Positions 1 to 6,605 of a stretch of DNA of 64,000 bases are shown one piece after another. This stretch comes from Pseudonocardia sp. Lineage in GTDB: Bacteria; Actinomycetota; Actinomycetes; Mycobacteriales; Pseudonocardiaceae. Position numbers and translations under genes: made by a program. Positions within the stretch are counted from its first letter, which is position 1, and the number at the start of each line of letters is the position of its first letter. The stretch is taken from contig NZ_JAODNI010000204.1 in assembly GCF_025465255.1 (NCBI RefSeq), positions 33,418 through 97,417 of the forward strand. Direction: 5' to 3'. The notes under the pieces are model-generated. The model did no database searches. It was not told the DNA's origin and worked only from the letters and a program-made list of their open reading frames with translations.

Positions 1-174
1 GCGCCACTCCTCGTCGGCCCGGTCCGCGGCCTCGGTCCGCTCGCGGGCGATCTCCAGCGCCCGCGCGGCCGTCTCCTTGTCCGGGTACGGACCCAGCCGG
101 TCCGCCGCGCGGCAGCCGTCGCGGGGCTCCACCGTGTTGTGCTTGAGGCAGTAGTACCACTGCTCGTCACTCAT
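1..174 (-). CDS. Small conserved hypothetical protein, SPOR-like (3' end outside window)
   Basis: The first 58 residues are visible, starting at an ATG at 174 and running off the left edge with no stop. The protein opens with an aromatic, cysteine-containing stretch (DEQWYYCLKHNTVEP), then an R-D-G-C motif, and continues into a charged helix rich in Arg, Glu and Ala. This resembles short actinobacterial proteins often labelled SPOR-domain-containing, but no function is known to me. The two cysteines about 14 residues apart could be a metal site; that is speculation. The C-terminal length cannot be judged from this window. Confidence 0.6.
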   Translation of the reverse strand, partial: MSDEQWYYCLKHNTVEPRDGCRAADRLGPYPDKETAARALEIARERTEAADRADEEWR

Positions 175-203
175 GGGTCCAGCCTCCCAGGTGGGGGGGG
201 CCG

Positions 204-800
204 CGCGCAGCCGGAGACCGGGCCGACGCCCAGCGCCGCCGCTACGCGCTCCGCCCGGGACCGCTCGCCGAGATCGACGCCTGGCTGGCGCCGTACCGGC
301 GGATGCCGCCCCGGTTCGAGCTGCGGGCCGGCGCCGAGATCACCTTCGGTGGCGCGCCCGACGGCCGGATCATCGACGTCGACCCGCCGGAGCTCTTCGC
401 GTTCTCCTGGGGCACGGACCACCTCCGCCGGGAGATCCGGCCGGACGGCGCCGGCAGCGTCCTCGTCCTGCACCACGCGTTCGACGACCATCATGGCGCC
501 GCCAGCTTCGCCAGCGGCTGGTCCGCGTGCGTCGAGGGCCTCGGCCGGCTGCTGGCCGGTGAGACCGTGGCCCCGACCACCGACATGACGGCCCGGCACG
601 AGGAGTACGTCGCGGAGTTCGACCTGGACCGACCCGAGATCGACGGCGACACGGTCCGGGTGGAGCGCCAGCTCGTCGGCCCGGAGGCGGCGGCCCGGGA
701 GGTCCTCGGCGACGAGACCGACGGCTGGGAGTTCCTCCCCGGGACGGGGCACGGCACCCGGGTCGCGCTGACCCGCACGGTGCCCGACGGTGGATCGGCC
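204..800 (+). pseudogene. Fused remnant of an ArsR-type regulator and an AHSA1/SRPBCC protein
   Basis: Read in one open frame, 204-300 encodes a stretch like the C-terminus of ArsR-family repressors (RRRYALRPGPLAEIDAWL, then APYRR). It runs straight into an AHSA1/SRPBCC-like segment from the Met at 303 (FELRAGAEITFGG, DVDPPELFAFSW). ArsR and SRPBCC genes are commonly neighbours in actinomycetes, so the fusion looks like a deletion that removed the ArsR tail and the SRPBCC N-terminus. No ArsR helix-turn-helix remains upstream, where an 8-G run and the divergent gene lie. The frame stays open to 1007, overlapping the TetR gene by 109 bases, but family-like sequence fades near 800. A short functional SRPBCC protein starting at 303 is the alternative. 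Confidence 0.5.
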
Positions 801-898
801 GAACGGTCCGCGCGGACGTCGCGCGCCTCGCCCACGCGCTCGCGGCTCCCGCGCGCCCGGGGCCCCCGTACGCTGACCACGACGTCGAGGGAGCCGGG

Positions 899-1492
899 AT
901 GCCGAAGATCATCGGACGGTCGCTCACCGAGCACCGCAGCGAGGTCCGCACCCGGGTCTTCGACGCCCTGCGGGAGGAGCTCTACGAGCGCGGCTTCGAC
1001 GCCGTGACGCTCTCCGGGGTCGCGGCCGCGGCGGGCGTGGGCCGGACGTCGATCTACAACCACTTCCCGGACAAGTCGAGCCTGCTCGTCGCGTTCGTGG
1101 AACACGAGGCCGCCCGCTACGTCGAGGACCTCGCCGAGGCGCTGGACGCCGCGAGGACGCCCGTCGAGCAGCTCGCCGTCTACGTCCGGCTGCAGCTGCA
1201 ACGTCTCGCGGACTTCCATCTGCCCCCCGGCCCGACCCTGTCGTCCACCCTGGACCCGTCGGCGTACCGGCGGATCGCCGCGCACGCGGACCCGCTCACC
1301 CGCCGGCTCACCGACATCCTCGAGGCCGGCATCGCCGCAGGTCAGATGGCCGACGAGGACCCTGCGGTGCTCGTCGCGATGATCGGGGCGGCGCTGTCCG
1401 CACGGCAGATCGTGGACGTCCCGCCGCCGGACGTGCCCGCCGCGATCGAGGCGGCCGTCCGGGTGGTGCTGCGGTCCGTGGGCGCCGGCTGA
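899..1492 (+). CDS. TetR/AcrR family transcriptional regulator
   Basis: A 197-residue protein of normal TetR length. Residues about 15-60 form the N-terminal DNA-binding domain, with the helix-turn-helix core TLSGVAAAAGVGRTSIYNHF followed by PDKSSLL. The rest is a helical ligand domain with no recognisable ligand class. A purine-rich GAGGGA lies about ten bases before the ATG and a TACGCT -10-like box lies upstream. The heme oxygenase gene follows on the same strand after 74 bases. A 13-bp perfect palindrome sits in that gap and could be this regulator's target, so control of heme oxygenase is a reasonable but unproven guess. Confidence 0.85.
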   Translation: MPKIIGRSLTEHRSEVRTRVFDALREELYERGFDAVTLSGVAAAAGVGRTSIYNHFPDKSSLLVAFVEHEAARYVEDLAEALDAARTPVEQLAVYVRLQLQRLADFHLPPGPTLSSTLDPSAYRRIAAHADPLTRRLTDILEAGIAAGQMADEDPAVLVAMIGAALSARQIVDVPPPDVPAAIEAAVRVVLRSVGAG

Positions 1493-1518
1493 GGCTGGTC
1501 TCGATCGCGTCCCTCCCG

Positions 1519-1542
1519 TAGCCTTTTGCTGACACGGTGTCA
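1519..1542 (+). promoter_or_regulatory. Heme oxygenase promoter -10 with adjoining 13-bp palindromic operator
   Basis: TAGCCT at 1519-1524 matches the actinobacterial -10 pattern TAnnnT. It is followed at 1530-1542 by the perfect palindrome TGACACGGTGTCA, which would cover the transcription start. TGACAC/GTGTCA half sites are typical of TetR-family operators, and a TetR gene ends only 37 bases upstream. The regulator-site pairing is inferred from position. Confidence 0.5.
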
Positions 1543-1566
1543 TGAAAGAGCGTGGAGGCCGCCCCG

Positions 1567-2223
1567 GTGAACGAGCTGGTTCCGCTGTCCCAGGTCCTGA
1601 GGTCCTCGACGCGCGCGGTGCACGAGCGCGCGCACCACTCGTCCTACATGGAGGAGCTGCTCGGCGGCCGTCTCCCGCTCGACGCCTACGGCCTGCTCGC
1701 GGAGCAGTACTGGGTGATCTACGGCGCGCTCGAGGCGTCGAGCGACGCGATGCGGGCGGACCCGGTCGGCCGGCCCTTCGTGATCGACGAGCTGCGCCGG
1801 CTCCCCGCTCTGCGGAGGGACCTGGAGTTCCTCCGCGGCCCGGGCTGGGAGGAGCGGCTGACCGTGCTGCCCACCACCGAGGCGTACGCGGAACGGCTCC
1901 GGACGGGGGGCACGACGTCCCCGACCGTCCATATCGCCCACCACTACACGCGCTACCTCGGCGATCTCGCGGGCGGCCAGATGGTCGGCAAGCTGCTCGA
2001 ACGCACCTACGGGATCACCGGTCCCGGCGCGCTCTTCTACGACTTCGCCGCCCTCGGCAGCCCGTCGGCGTTCCGCACCCGTTACCGCGCCCTGCTCGAC
2101 GCCGCCCCGTTCGACGAGCTCAACCGCGAGCAGGTCGCGGACGAGGCGGTCCACGCCTTCGAGCTGAACATCGCCGTGCTGGACGAGCTCGCCTCCGCCG
2201 TCGGACTCCCGGTCGCCGCGTAA
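1567..2223 (+). CDS. Biliverdin-producing heme oxygenase
   Basis: Heme oxygenase cleaves heme to biliverdin, CO and Fe(II), usually for iron acquisition from heme in the cytoplasm. The 218-residue protein has the usual length. It shows the N-terminal helix with the probable proximal heme ligand His19 (TRAVHERAHHSSYM) and the distal-helix signature YTRYLGDLAGGQ near the middle. The start was set at GTG 1567 because a clean GGAGG at 1554-1558 precedes it by eight bases. A GTG at 1552 would add five residues but would sit on that Shine-Dalgarno. A palindromic site overlaps the predicted transcription start. No heme importer lies beside it. Confidence 0.93.
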   Translation: MNELVPLSQVLRSSTRAVHERAHHSSYMEELLGGRLPLDAYGLLAEQYWVIYGALEASSDAMRADPVGRPFVIDELRRLPALRRDLEFLRGPGWEERLTVLPTTEAYAERLRTGGTTSPTVHIAHHYTRYLGDLAGGQMVGKLLERTYGITGPGALFYDFAALGSPSAFRTRYRALLDAAPFDELNREQVADEAVHAFELNIAVLDELASAVGLPVAA

Positions 2224-2237
2224 TCGCGACTGCGTCG

Positions 2238-2283
2238 CCTGTGCCCGGTTCTCGTCGCCCTGGCAAGGAGAACCACGCACGAC
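2238..2283 (+). repeat. Family I dispersed palindromic repeat, copy 1
   Basis: A 46-bp imperfect inverted repeat with the shared core CGTCGCCCTGGCAA, outer arms GTGCCCGG and CCACGCAC, and inner arms GGTTCTC/GAGAACC. It lies in the gap after heme oxygenase. Five other copies are listed at 4393, 8141, 9009, 23064 and 57066. It could act as an RNA hairpin terminator or be a miniature mobile element. Confidence 0.75.
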
Positions 2284-2295
2284 GCATTCTTACCG

Positions 2296-2325
2296 TTGCT
2301 AATAGCTCTGACTACGAGCTATTCT
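2296..2325 (+). promoter_or_regulatory. Promoter with MarR-type operator between -35 and -10
   Basis: TTGCTA at 2296-2301 and TATTCT at 2320-2325 are separated by 18 bases. The perfect inverted repeat AATAGCTC (2301-2308) / GAGCTATT (2316-2323) fills the spacer. The GTG of the marR-like gene is at 2333, so the transcript is predicted to start at or next to the start codon (leaderless). The AT-rich palindrome stands out against the local composition and is the expected place for autorepression by the MarR protein. Confidence 0.75.
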
Positions 2326-2332
2326 CGACAGA

Positions 2333-2797
2333 GTGACCACGTCGAGCGCGACCCTGACCGCGGACGCCCTGCTGGGCGCCGTCAGGGGCCTCCGCCGAGT
2401 CCTCCGTCGCCGGCTGCGCGGGCAGCTCTCCGGACCACCGTTGCGCGGCGCCCAGGTGGAGCTCCTGCAGCTCATCGAGTCCGAGCCCGGGACCGGTGTC
2501 GCCGCGGCCGCGCAGTCCCTGCACCTGGCCGGGAACTCGGTGTCGACGCTGGTCAACCAGCTCGTCACGGCCGGGTACCTGCTCCGCGAGACCGATCCGG
2601 CGGACCGGCGCGCGGCGCGGCTGTTCCTCACCGACGCCGCCACCGAACGGCTCGTGCGCTGGCGCTCCATCCGGCGCGAACTCGTCGGCGACGCCCTGGA
2701 CCGGCTCCCCGCGGCCGAGGTCGACGCGCTCGCCGCGGCCCTGCCCGCGCTCCACCACCTGCTCGACGAGCTGGCTTCCGCCGAGGAGGCTCCATGA
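2333..2797 (+). CDS. MarR family transcriptional regulator of an ABC exporter operon
   Basis: A 154-residue winged-helix protein of MarR size. It contains the recognition-helix region SLHLAGNSVSTLVNQLV and a wing with RETDPADRRAARLFLT, the classic MarR D-x-R-D-R-R pattern. It starts at GTG 2333 without a Shine-Dalgarno, which fits the promoter immediately upstream. Its stop overlaps the ATG of the ABC ATPase gene by four bases (ATGA), so the three genes probably form one operon. By analogy with other MarR-exporter operons it would repress the operon until a drug-like ligand binds; the ligand is unknown. Confidence 0.9.
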   Translation: MTTSSATLTADALLGAVRGLRRVLRRRLRGQLSGPPLRGAQVELLQLIESEPGTGVAAAAQSLHLAGNSVSTLVNQLVTAGYLLRETDPADRRAARLFLTDAATERLVRWRSIRRELVGDALDRLPAAEVDALAAALPALHHLLDELASAEEAP

Positions 2798-3597
2798 CCG
2801 TCCCCGCTGTCCGCTGCACGGGGCTGCGCCACGCCTTCGGGGACACCGTCGCCGTCGACGGGCTCGATCTCGAGGTCCGCCGCGGCGAGGTCTTCGGCCT
2901 GCTCGGGCCCAACGGCGCCGGCAAGACGACCACGATCCGCATGATCACGACGTTGCTGCCCGCGCCGCCGGAGGCGATCACGGTCCTCGGCCGGGACGTG
3001 GCCCGGCAGCGGACGGCCGTGCGCCGGCTCATCGGGTATGTCCCGCAACAACTCTCGGCGGACGGCACGCTCACCGGGCGCGAGAACGTCATGCTGTTCG
3101 CGCGGCTCTTCGACGTCCCGCGGCGGGACCGCCGTACACAGGTCGACGCCGTGCTCGACGCCATGGACCTCACCGAGGCCGCGGACCGCTCAGCCAAGAC
3201 CTACTCCGGCGGCATGGTCCGGCGCCTCGAGCTGGCGCAGGCACTGGTCAGCGCCCCGCAGCTACTGGTCCTCGACGAGCCGACGGTCGGCCTGGACCCG
3301 GTCGCGCGGGACGGCGTCTGGGACCGCATCGCGGCGATCCGCGCGGCGACCGGGATGACGGTGCTGGTCACGACGCACGCCATGCAGGAGGCGGACGAGC
3401 ACTGCGAGCGGATCGCGCTCATGCACCGCGGCCGGATCCGCGCGCTGGGCACACCCGCGGAGCTCAAGGCCGAGATCGGCCCTGCCGCGACCCTCGACGA
3501 CGTCTTCCGGCACAACACCGGGGACGCGCTCACGACCGAGAACGGAGGGATGCGGGATGTCCGTGCTGCCCGTCGCACCGCCGGCCGCGTCGGCTGA
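2794..3597 (+). CDS. ABC transporter ATP-binding protein, DrrA-like drug exporter
   Basis: The ATPase subunit of a probable efflux pump, 267 residues. Walker A is GPNGAGKTTT, the Q-loop is YVPQQ, the ABC signature is YSGGMVRRLE, Walker B is LLVLDEP, and the switch His is in VTTHAMQEAD. The sequence and the adjoining ABC-2 permease fit the daunorubicin-resistance (DrrA/DrrB) class. The start is ATG 2794, overlapping the MarR stop and preceded by GAGGAGG. A longer open frame upstream is out of register with any start signal and was ignored. The 3' end overlaps the permease gene by 41 bases, implying translational coupling. Confidence 0.92.
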   Translation: MTVPAVRCTGLRHAFGDTVAVDGLDLEVRRGEVFGLLGPNGAGKTTTIRMITTLLPAPPEAITVLGRDVARQRTAVRRLIGYVPQQLSADGTLTGRENVMLFARLFDVPRRDRRTQVDAVLDAMDLTEAADRSAKTYSGGMVRRLELAQALVSAPQLLVLDEPTVGLDPVARDGVWDRIAAIRAATGMTVLVTTHAMQEADEHCERIALMHRGRIRALGTPAELKAEIGPAATLDDVFRHNTGDALTTENGGMRDVRAARRTAGRVG

Positions 3598-4387
3598 CAC
3601 CGAACCCGGGCCGCTCCGGCTCGTCCGGACCACGCTGTCCCGGATCGGCACGATGTGCCTGGTCGAGCTGCAGAAGCTCCGTCACGACCGCACCGAGCTC
3701 GTCACCCGCGCCGTGCAGCCCGCGCTGTGGCTGATCGTGTTCGGCCAGGTCTTCACCCGGATCCACGCGATCCCGACCGGCTCGACGCCCTACCTGGACT
3801 TCCTCGCACCCGGCATCCTCGCCCAGTCCGCGCTGTTCATCGCGATCTTCTACGGCATCCAGATCATCTGGGAACGCGACGCCGGGGTGCTCTCGAAGCT
3901 GATGGTGACGCCGACGCCGCGGGTCGCGCTCGTCGCGGCGAAGGCGTTCGCGGCAGGGGTGCGGGCGGTCGCACAAGCCGTCGTGGTGCTCATCCTCGCG
4001 CTGGTCCTGGGCGTATCGCTCACCGGGAACCCGCTGAAGCTGCTGGGCGTCGTCGTCGCGCTCATGCTCGGGTCGGCGTTCTTCTGCTGCTTGTCGATCA
4101 CCATCGCCGGACTCGTGCTGTCCCGGGACCGGCTGATGGGCATCGGGCAGGCGATCACGATGCCGCTGTTCTTCGCCTCCAACGCGCTGTACCCGGTGGA
4201 ACTCATGCCCGGCTGGCTGCAGGTGATCAACCACGTGAACCCGCTGAGCTACGAGGTCGACGCCCTGCGCGGGCTCCTGGTCGGCACCGAGGCGACGATC
4301 ACACTGGACTTCGGCGTCCTGGTCGTGGCGGCGGCGTTCATGATCACCGTCGCCTCCGCGCTACTCCCACGCCTGTCCCGCGGCTGA
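3557..4387 (+). CDS. ABC-2 type transporter permease, DrrB-like
   Basis: A 276-residue membrane protein with about six hydrophobic segments (for example LWLIVFGQVF, LAPGILAQSALFIAIFY, AVVVLILALVLGV, ALMLGSAFFCCLSITIAGLVL and LVVAAAFMITVASALL). It carries the ABC-2 motif region around residues 170-215 (LMGIGQAITMPLFFASNALYP). It is the membrane partner of the preceding ATPase and most likely exports a hydrophobic compound. The ATG at 3557 lies inside the ATPase gene and has a GGAGGG Shine-Dalgarno. The gene ends just before a family I repeat and converges with a TetR gene. Confidence 0.9.
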   Translation: MSVLPVAPPAASADTEPGPLRLVRTTLSRIGTMCLVELQKLRHDRTELVTRAVQPALWLIVFGQVFTRIHAIPTGSTPYLDFLAPGILAQSALFIAIFYGIQIIWERDAGVLSKLMVTPTPRVALVAAKAFAAGVRAVAQAVVVLILALVLGVSLTGNPLKLLGVVVALMLGSAFFCCLSITIAGLVLSRDRLMGIGQAITMPLFFASNALYPVELMPGWLQVINHVNPLSYEVDALRGLLVGTEATITLDFGVLVVAAAFMITVASALLPRLSRG

Positions 4388-4392
4388 CGCCG

Positions 4393-4439
4393 CCCGTGCG
4401 CGGACAACGTTGTTCCGACGACGATTACCGCGCACGAGC
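4393..4439 (-). repeat. Family I dispersed palindromic repeat, copy 2 (overlaps a TetR stop codon)
   Basis: A 47-bp imperfect palindrome between convergent genes. Read on the minus strand it has GCTCGTGCGCGG and CCGCGCACGGG as outer arms and shares AACAACGTTGT with copy 4. The minus-strand TetR gene ends inside it: the repeat supplies the codons for its last Ala-Arg-Ala-Arg and its TAA. Confidence 0.8.
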
Positions 4440-4997
4440 AGTGGGGCCGCAGATCCGTGAGACGACGGTGGCGATCTGCTCGGCCACCCGGTCCGCGGGG
4501 TGCAGCGACAGGGCGAGGTGGCTGATCGTGAGGCGGGTGGCGGCCTCCGAGGCGAGGGCGACGTCGTCCGGGTCGAGCTCCGGCCACCGGCGCAGCAGGT
4601 AGGCGGCCGCGCGGTCCCGGGCGGCCGCGACGATCGGCTCGCTGTCCGTGCTGAACAGCTCCGGTGCGCCGTCACCCGTCAGCAAGGCCTTGACCAGCGG
4701 GTTCTCCGCGACCGTCGACAACGCACCGCGCACCGCGGCAACCCAGGCGGCGTGCAGGTCCTCCTCGCCGGCGAGCGCGGCCTCGATCTCGTCGAGGAAG
4801 CGCCGGGTCGACCGCAGGACCAGCGCGGACGCGACGCCGCGCCGGTCCCCGAACTCGCTGTAGAGCGTCTGCCGGCTGACCCCCACCCGCGTGGCCAGGT
4901 CCCGCATCGAGAACGCCGCGAACCCCCGGTCGACGACCATCTCCTCCGCGACGTCCAGGGCGTCGTCCCGGAGGCGGACACGGGCCCGCCGGGCCAT
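4425..4997 (-). CDS. TetR family regulator, divergent to a cytochrome P450
   Basis: A 190-residue TetR protein starting at ATG 4997; a GTG at 5012 would add five residues. The helix-turn-helix lies at about residues 25-50 (FSMRDLATRVGVSRQTLYSEF). It is divergently transcribed from the P450 gene. The 120-bp gap carries an inverted repeat built on GGACAC/GTGTCT over the P450 promoter, so repression of the P450 and of itself is likely. Its last residues (ARAR) and its stop lie inside a family I palindromic repeat, which suggests that repeat insertion redefined the C-terminus. Confidence 0.85.
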   Translation of the reverse strand: MARRARVRLRDDALDVAEEMVVDRGFAAFSMRDLATRVGVSRQTLYSEFGDRRGVASALVLRSTRRFLDEIEAALAGEEDLHAAWVAAVRGALSTVAENPLVKALLTGDGAPELFSTDSEPIVAAARDRAAAYLLRRWPELDPDDVALASEAATRLTISHLALSLHPADRVAEQIATVVSRICGPTARAR

Positions 4998-5052
4998 CGA
5001 CTGCGGTTCCACGCGCCAAGGGTGGACGCCGTACCGTAAAACGTCAACTCTA

Positions 5053-5081
5053 TGGACACATCTGCATTGAGTGTCTAGCGT
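5053..5081 (+). promoter_or_regulatory. Cytochrome P450 promoter with TetR-type operator
   Basis: TGGACA at 5053-5058 and TAGCGT at 5076-5081 with a 17-base spacer form a good sigma-70-type promoter for the P450 gene. The imperfect inverted repeat GGACAC (5054-5059) / GTGTCT (5071-5076) occupies the same DNA. Bound TetR protein would block both divergent promoters. Confidence 0.6.
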
Positions 5082-5117
5082 CAGGACGACCGGATACCGA
5101 GTGTCGAAGGAGACGCC

Positions 5118-6563
5118 ATGGCCGTCGTCGAACGCGCCGTCACGCGTGCACGGGAGCGATTCTCGTCCGTCCTGACCCTGCCCGTGCCCGATTCCGTCGA
5201 TGCCGCCCTGCTCGGCCGGGGGGTCGGCGGAGCGACGCGCCCCCTGGGAGACCCCGGTGACCTCGTGCCGGTCCCCGGTGACGACGGGCTGCCCCTGCTG
5301 GGCCACCTGCTGCAGTACATCCGCTACGGCAGCGACTTCACGCGCCGCCGCTCCGAGCGGCTCGGACCGGTGTGGTGGATGCGCACGCCGCTCGGGCGCA
5401 CGATCGTCGTGGCCGGGCCCGCGGCCACCCGCGAGGTGCTCACCAACCGGGACAAGGCGTTCTCCCAGGAGGGCTGGCGCGACATGGTCGACCGGTTCTT
5501 CCACCGCGGCCTCATGCTGCTGGACTTCGACGAGCACAAGGCCCACCGGCGGATCATGCAGGAGGCGTTCACGGCCGACCGGGTCGCCACCTACGTCGAC
5601 CAGACCGTGCCGGTGGTGCGGGAGATCATGCCGACCTGGGACTCCGAGCTGCGGCTCTACCCGGCGCTCAAGCGGCTGACCCTGGACGTCGCGACGCGGG
5701 TCTTCATGGACGGCCGCAGCGGGCCCGAGGCCGAGCAGGTCAACCGCGCGTTCGTCGACTGCGTCCGAGCGGCCAACGCCTTCGTGCGCCGGCCGATCCC
5801 GGGGACCCGCTGGAACAAGGGTCTCCGCGGGCGGGCGGTGCTGGAGCAGTGGTTCCGGGACAACCTGCCGGCCAAGCGCAACGGCGACGGGGACGACCTC
5901 TTCACCGCCCTCTGCCACGCGGTGACGCCCGAGGGCGAACGGTTCTCCGACGACGACGTCGTCAACCACATGATCTTCCTGATGATGGCCGCGCACGACA
6001 CGTCGACGACCGCCACCGCCGCCGCGGCCTACCACCTCGGCCGCAATCCGGAGTGGCAGGAGCGGGCCCGCGCGGAGTCGCTCGCGCTCGGCGACGGGCC
6101 ACCGGACGTCGCGGCGCTGCGCTCGCTCCGCACGCTCGACCTGGTGGTGAAGGAGGCGCTGCGGATGAACGCGCCGGTGCCGGTCGTGATGCGGACCGCC
6201 GTGCAGGAAACCTCGGTCGTGGGACATCACGTCCCGGCGGGGGCCCGGATCATCGTCGCGCAGGCGGTGAACCACTTCGACCCGGCGTGCTGGACGGACC
6301 CGGACACGTTCGACCCGGACCGCTTCGGCCCGGACCGCCGCGAGGACCGCTCGGACCGGGACGCGTGGGTGCCGTTCGGCGGCGGCGTGCACAAGTGCAT
6401 CGGGCTGCACTTCGGCACGCTGGAGGTGACGGCGATCCTGCACGAGCTGCTGCGGACCTACCGGTGGGACGTCGCACCCGGGTACCGGCTGCGCTGGGAC
6501 AACACGTCCCTCCCGGTCCCGGTCGGCGGGATCCCGGTGCGGCTGCGGCCCCTGAAGGCCTGA
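5118..6563 (+). CDS. Cytochrome P450
   Basis: A 481-residue P450, longer at the N-terminus than typical class I actinobacterial forms. The I-helix oxygen-activation motif is AAHDTST, the K-helix ExxR is KEALR, and the heme-binding loop is FGGGVHKCIG with Cys427 as the iron ligand. It would hydroxylate a small hydrophobic substrate using ferredoxin/reductase partners that are not encoded nearby. GAAGGAG precedes the ATG at 5118. The divergent TetR gene and the palindrome in the promoter imply induction by a ligand, perhaps the substrate. The exact CYP family cannot be assigned by eye. Confidence 0.93.
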   Translation: MAVVERAVTRARERFSSVLTLPVPDSVDAALLGRGVGGATRPLGDPGDLVPVPGDDGLPLLGHLLQYIRYGSDFTRRRSERLGPVWWMRTPLGRTIVVAGPAATREVLTNRDKAFSQEGWRDMVDRFFHRGLMLLDFDEHKAHRRIMQEAFTADRVATYVDQTVPVVREIMPTWDSELRLYPALKRLTLDVATRVFMDGRSGPEAEQVNRAFVDCVRAANAFVRRPIPGTRWNKGLRGRAVLEQWFRDNLPAKRNGDGDDLFTALCHAVTPEGERFSDDDVVNHMIFLMMAAHDTSTTATAAAAYHLGRNPEWQERARAESLALGDGPPDVAALRSLRTLDLVVKEALRMNAPVPVVMRTAVQETSVVGHHVPAGARIIVAQAVNHFDPACWTDPDTFDPDRFGPDRREDRSDRDAWVPFGGGVHKCIGLHFGTLEVTAILHELLRTYRWDVAPGYRLRWDNTSLPVPVGGIPVRLRPLKA

Positions 6564-6605
6564 CGCGGACGCGGTGGCGTGCGGGACCGGGCTAGCCTGC
6601 CCGCC

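Noticed and set aside
171..752. Minus-strand open frame of 193 codons
   Set aside because: It is antisense to the ArsR/AHSA1 remnant. The sequence is repetitive Arg/Glu/Val with no family resemblance, and its start lies outside any promoter-like region.
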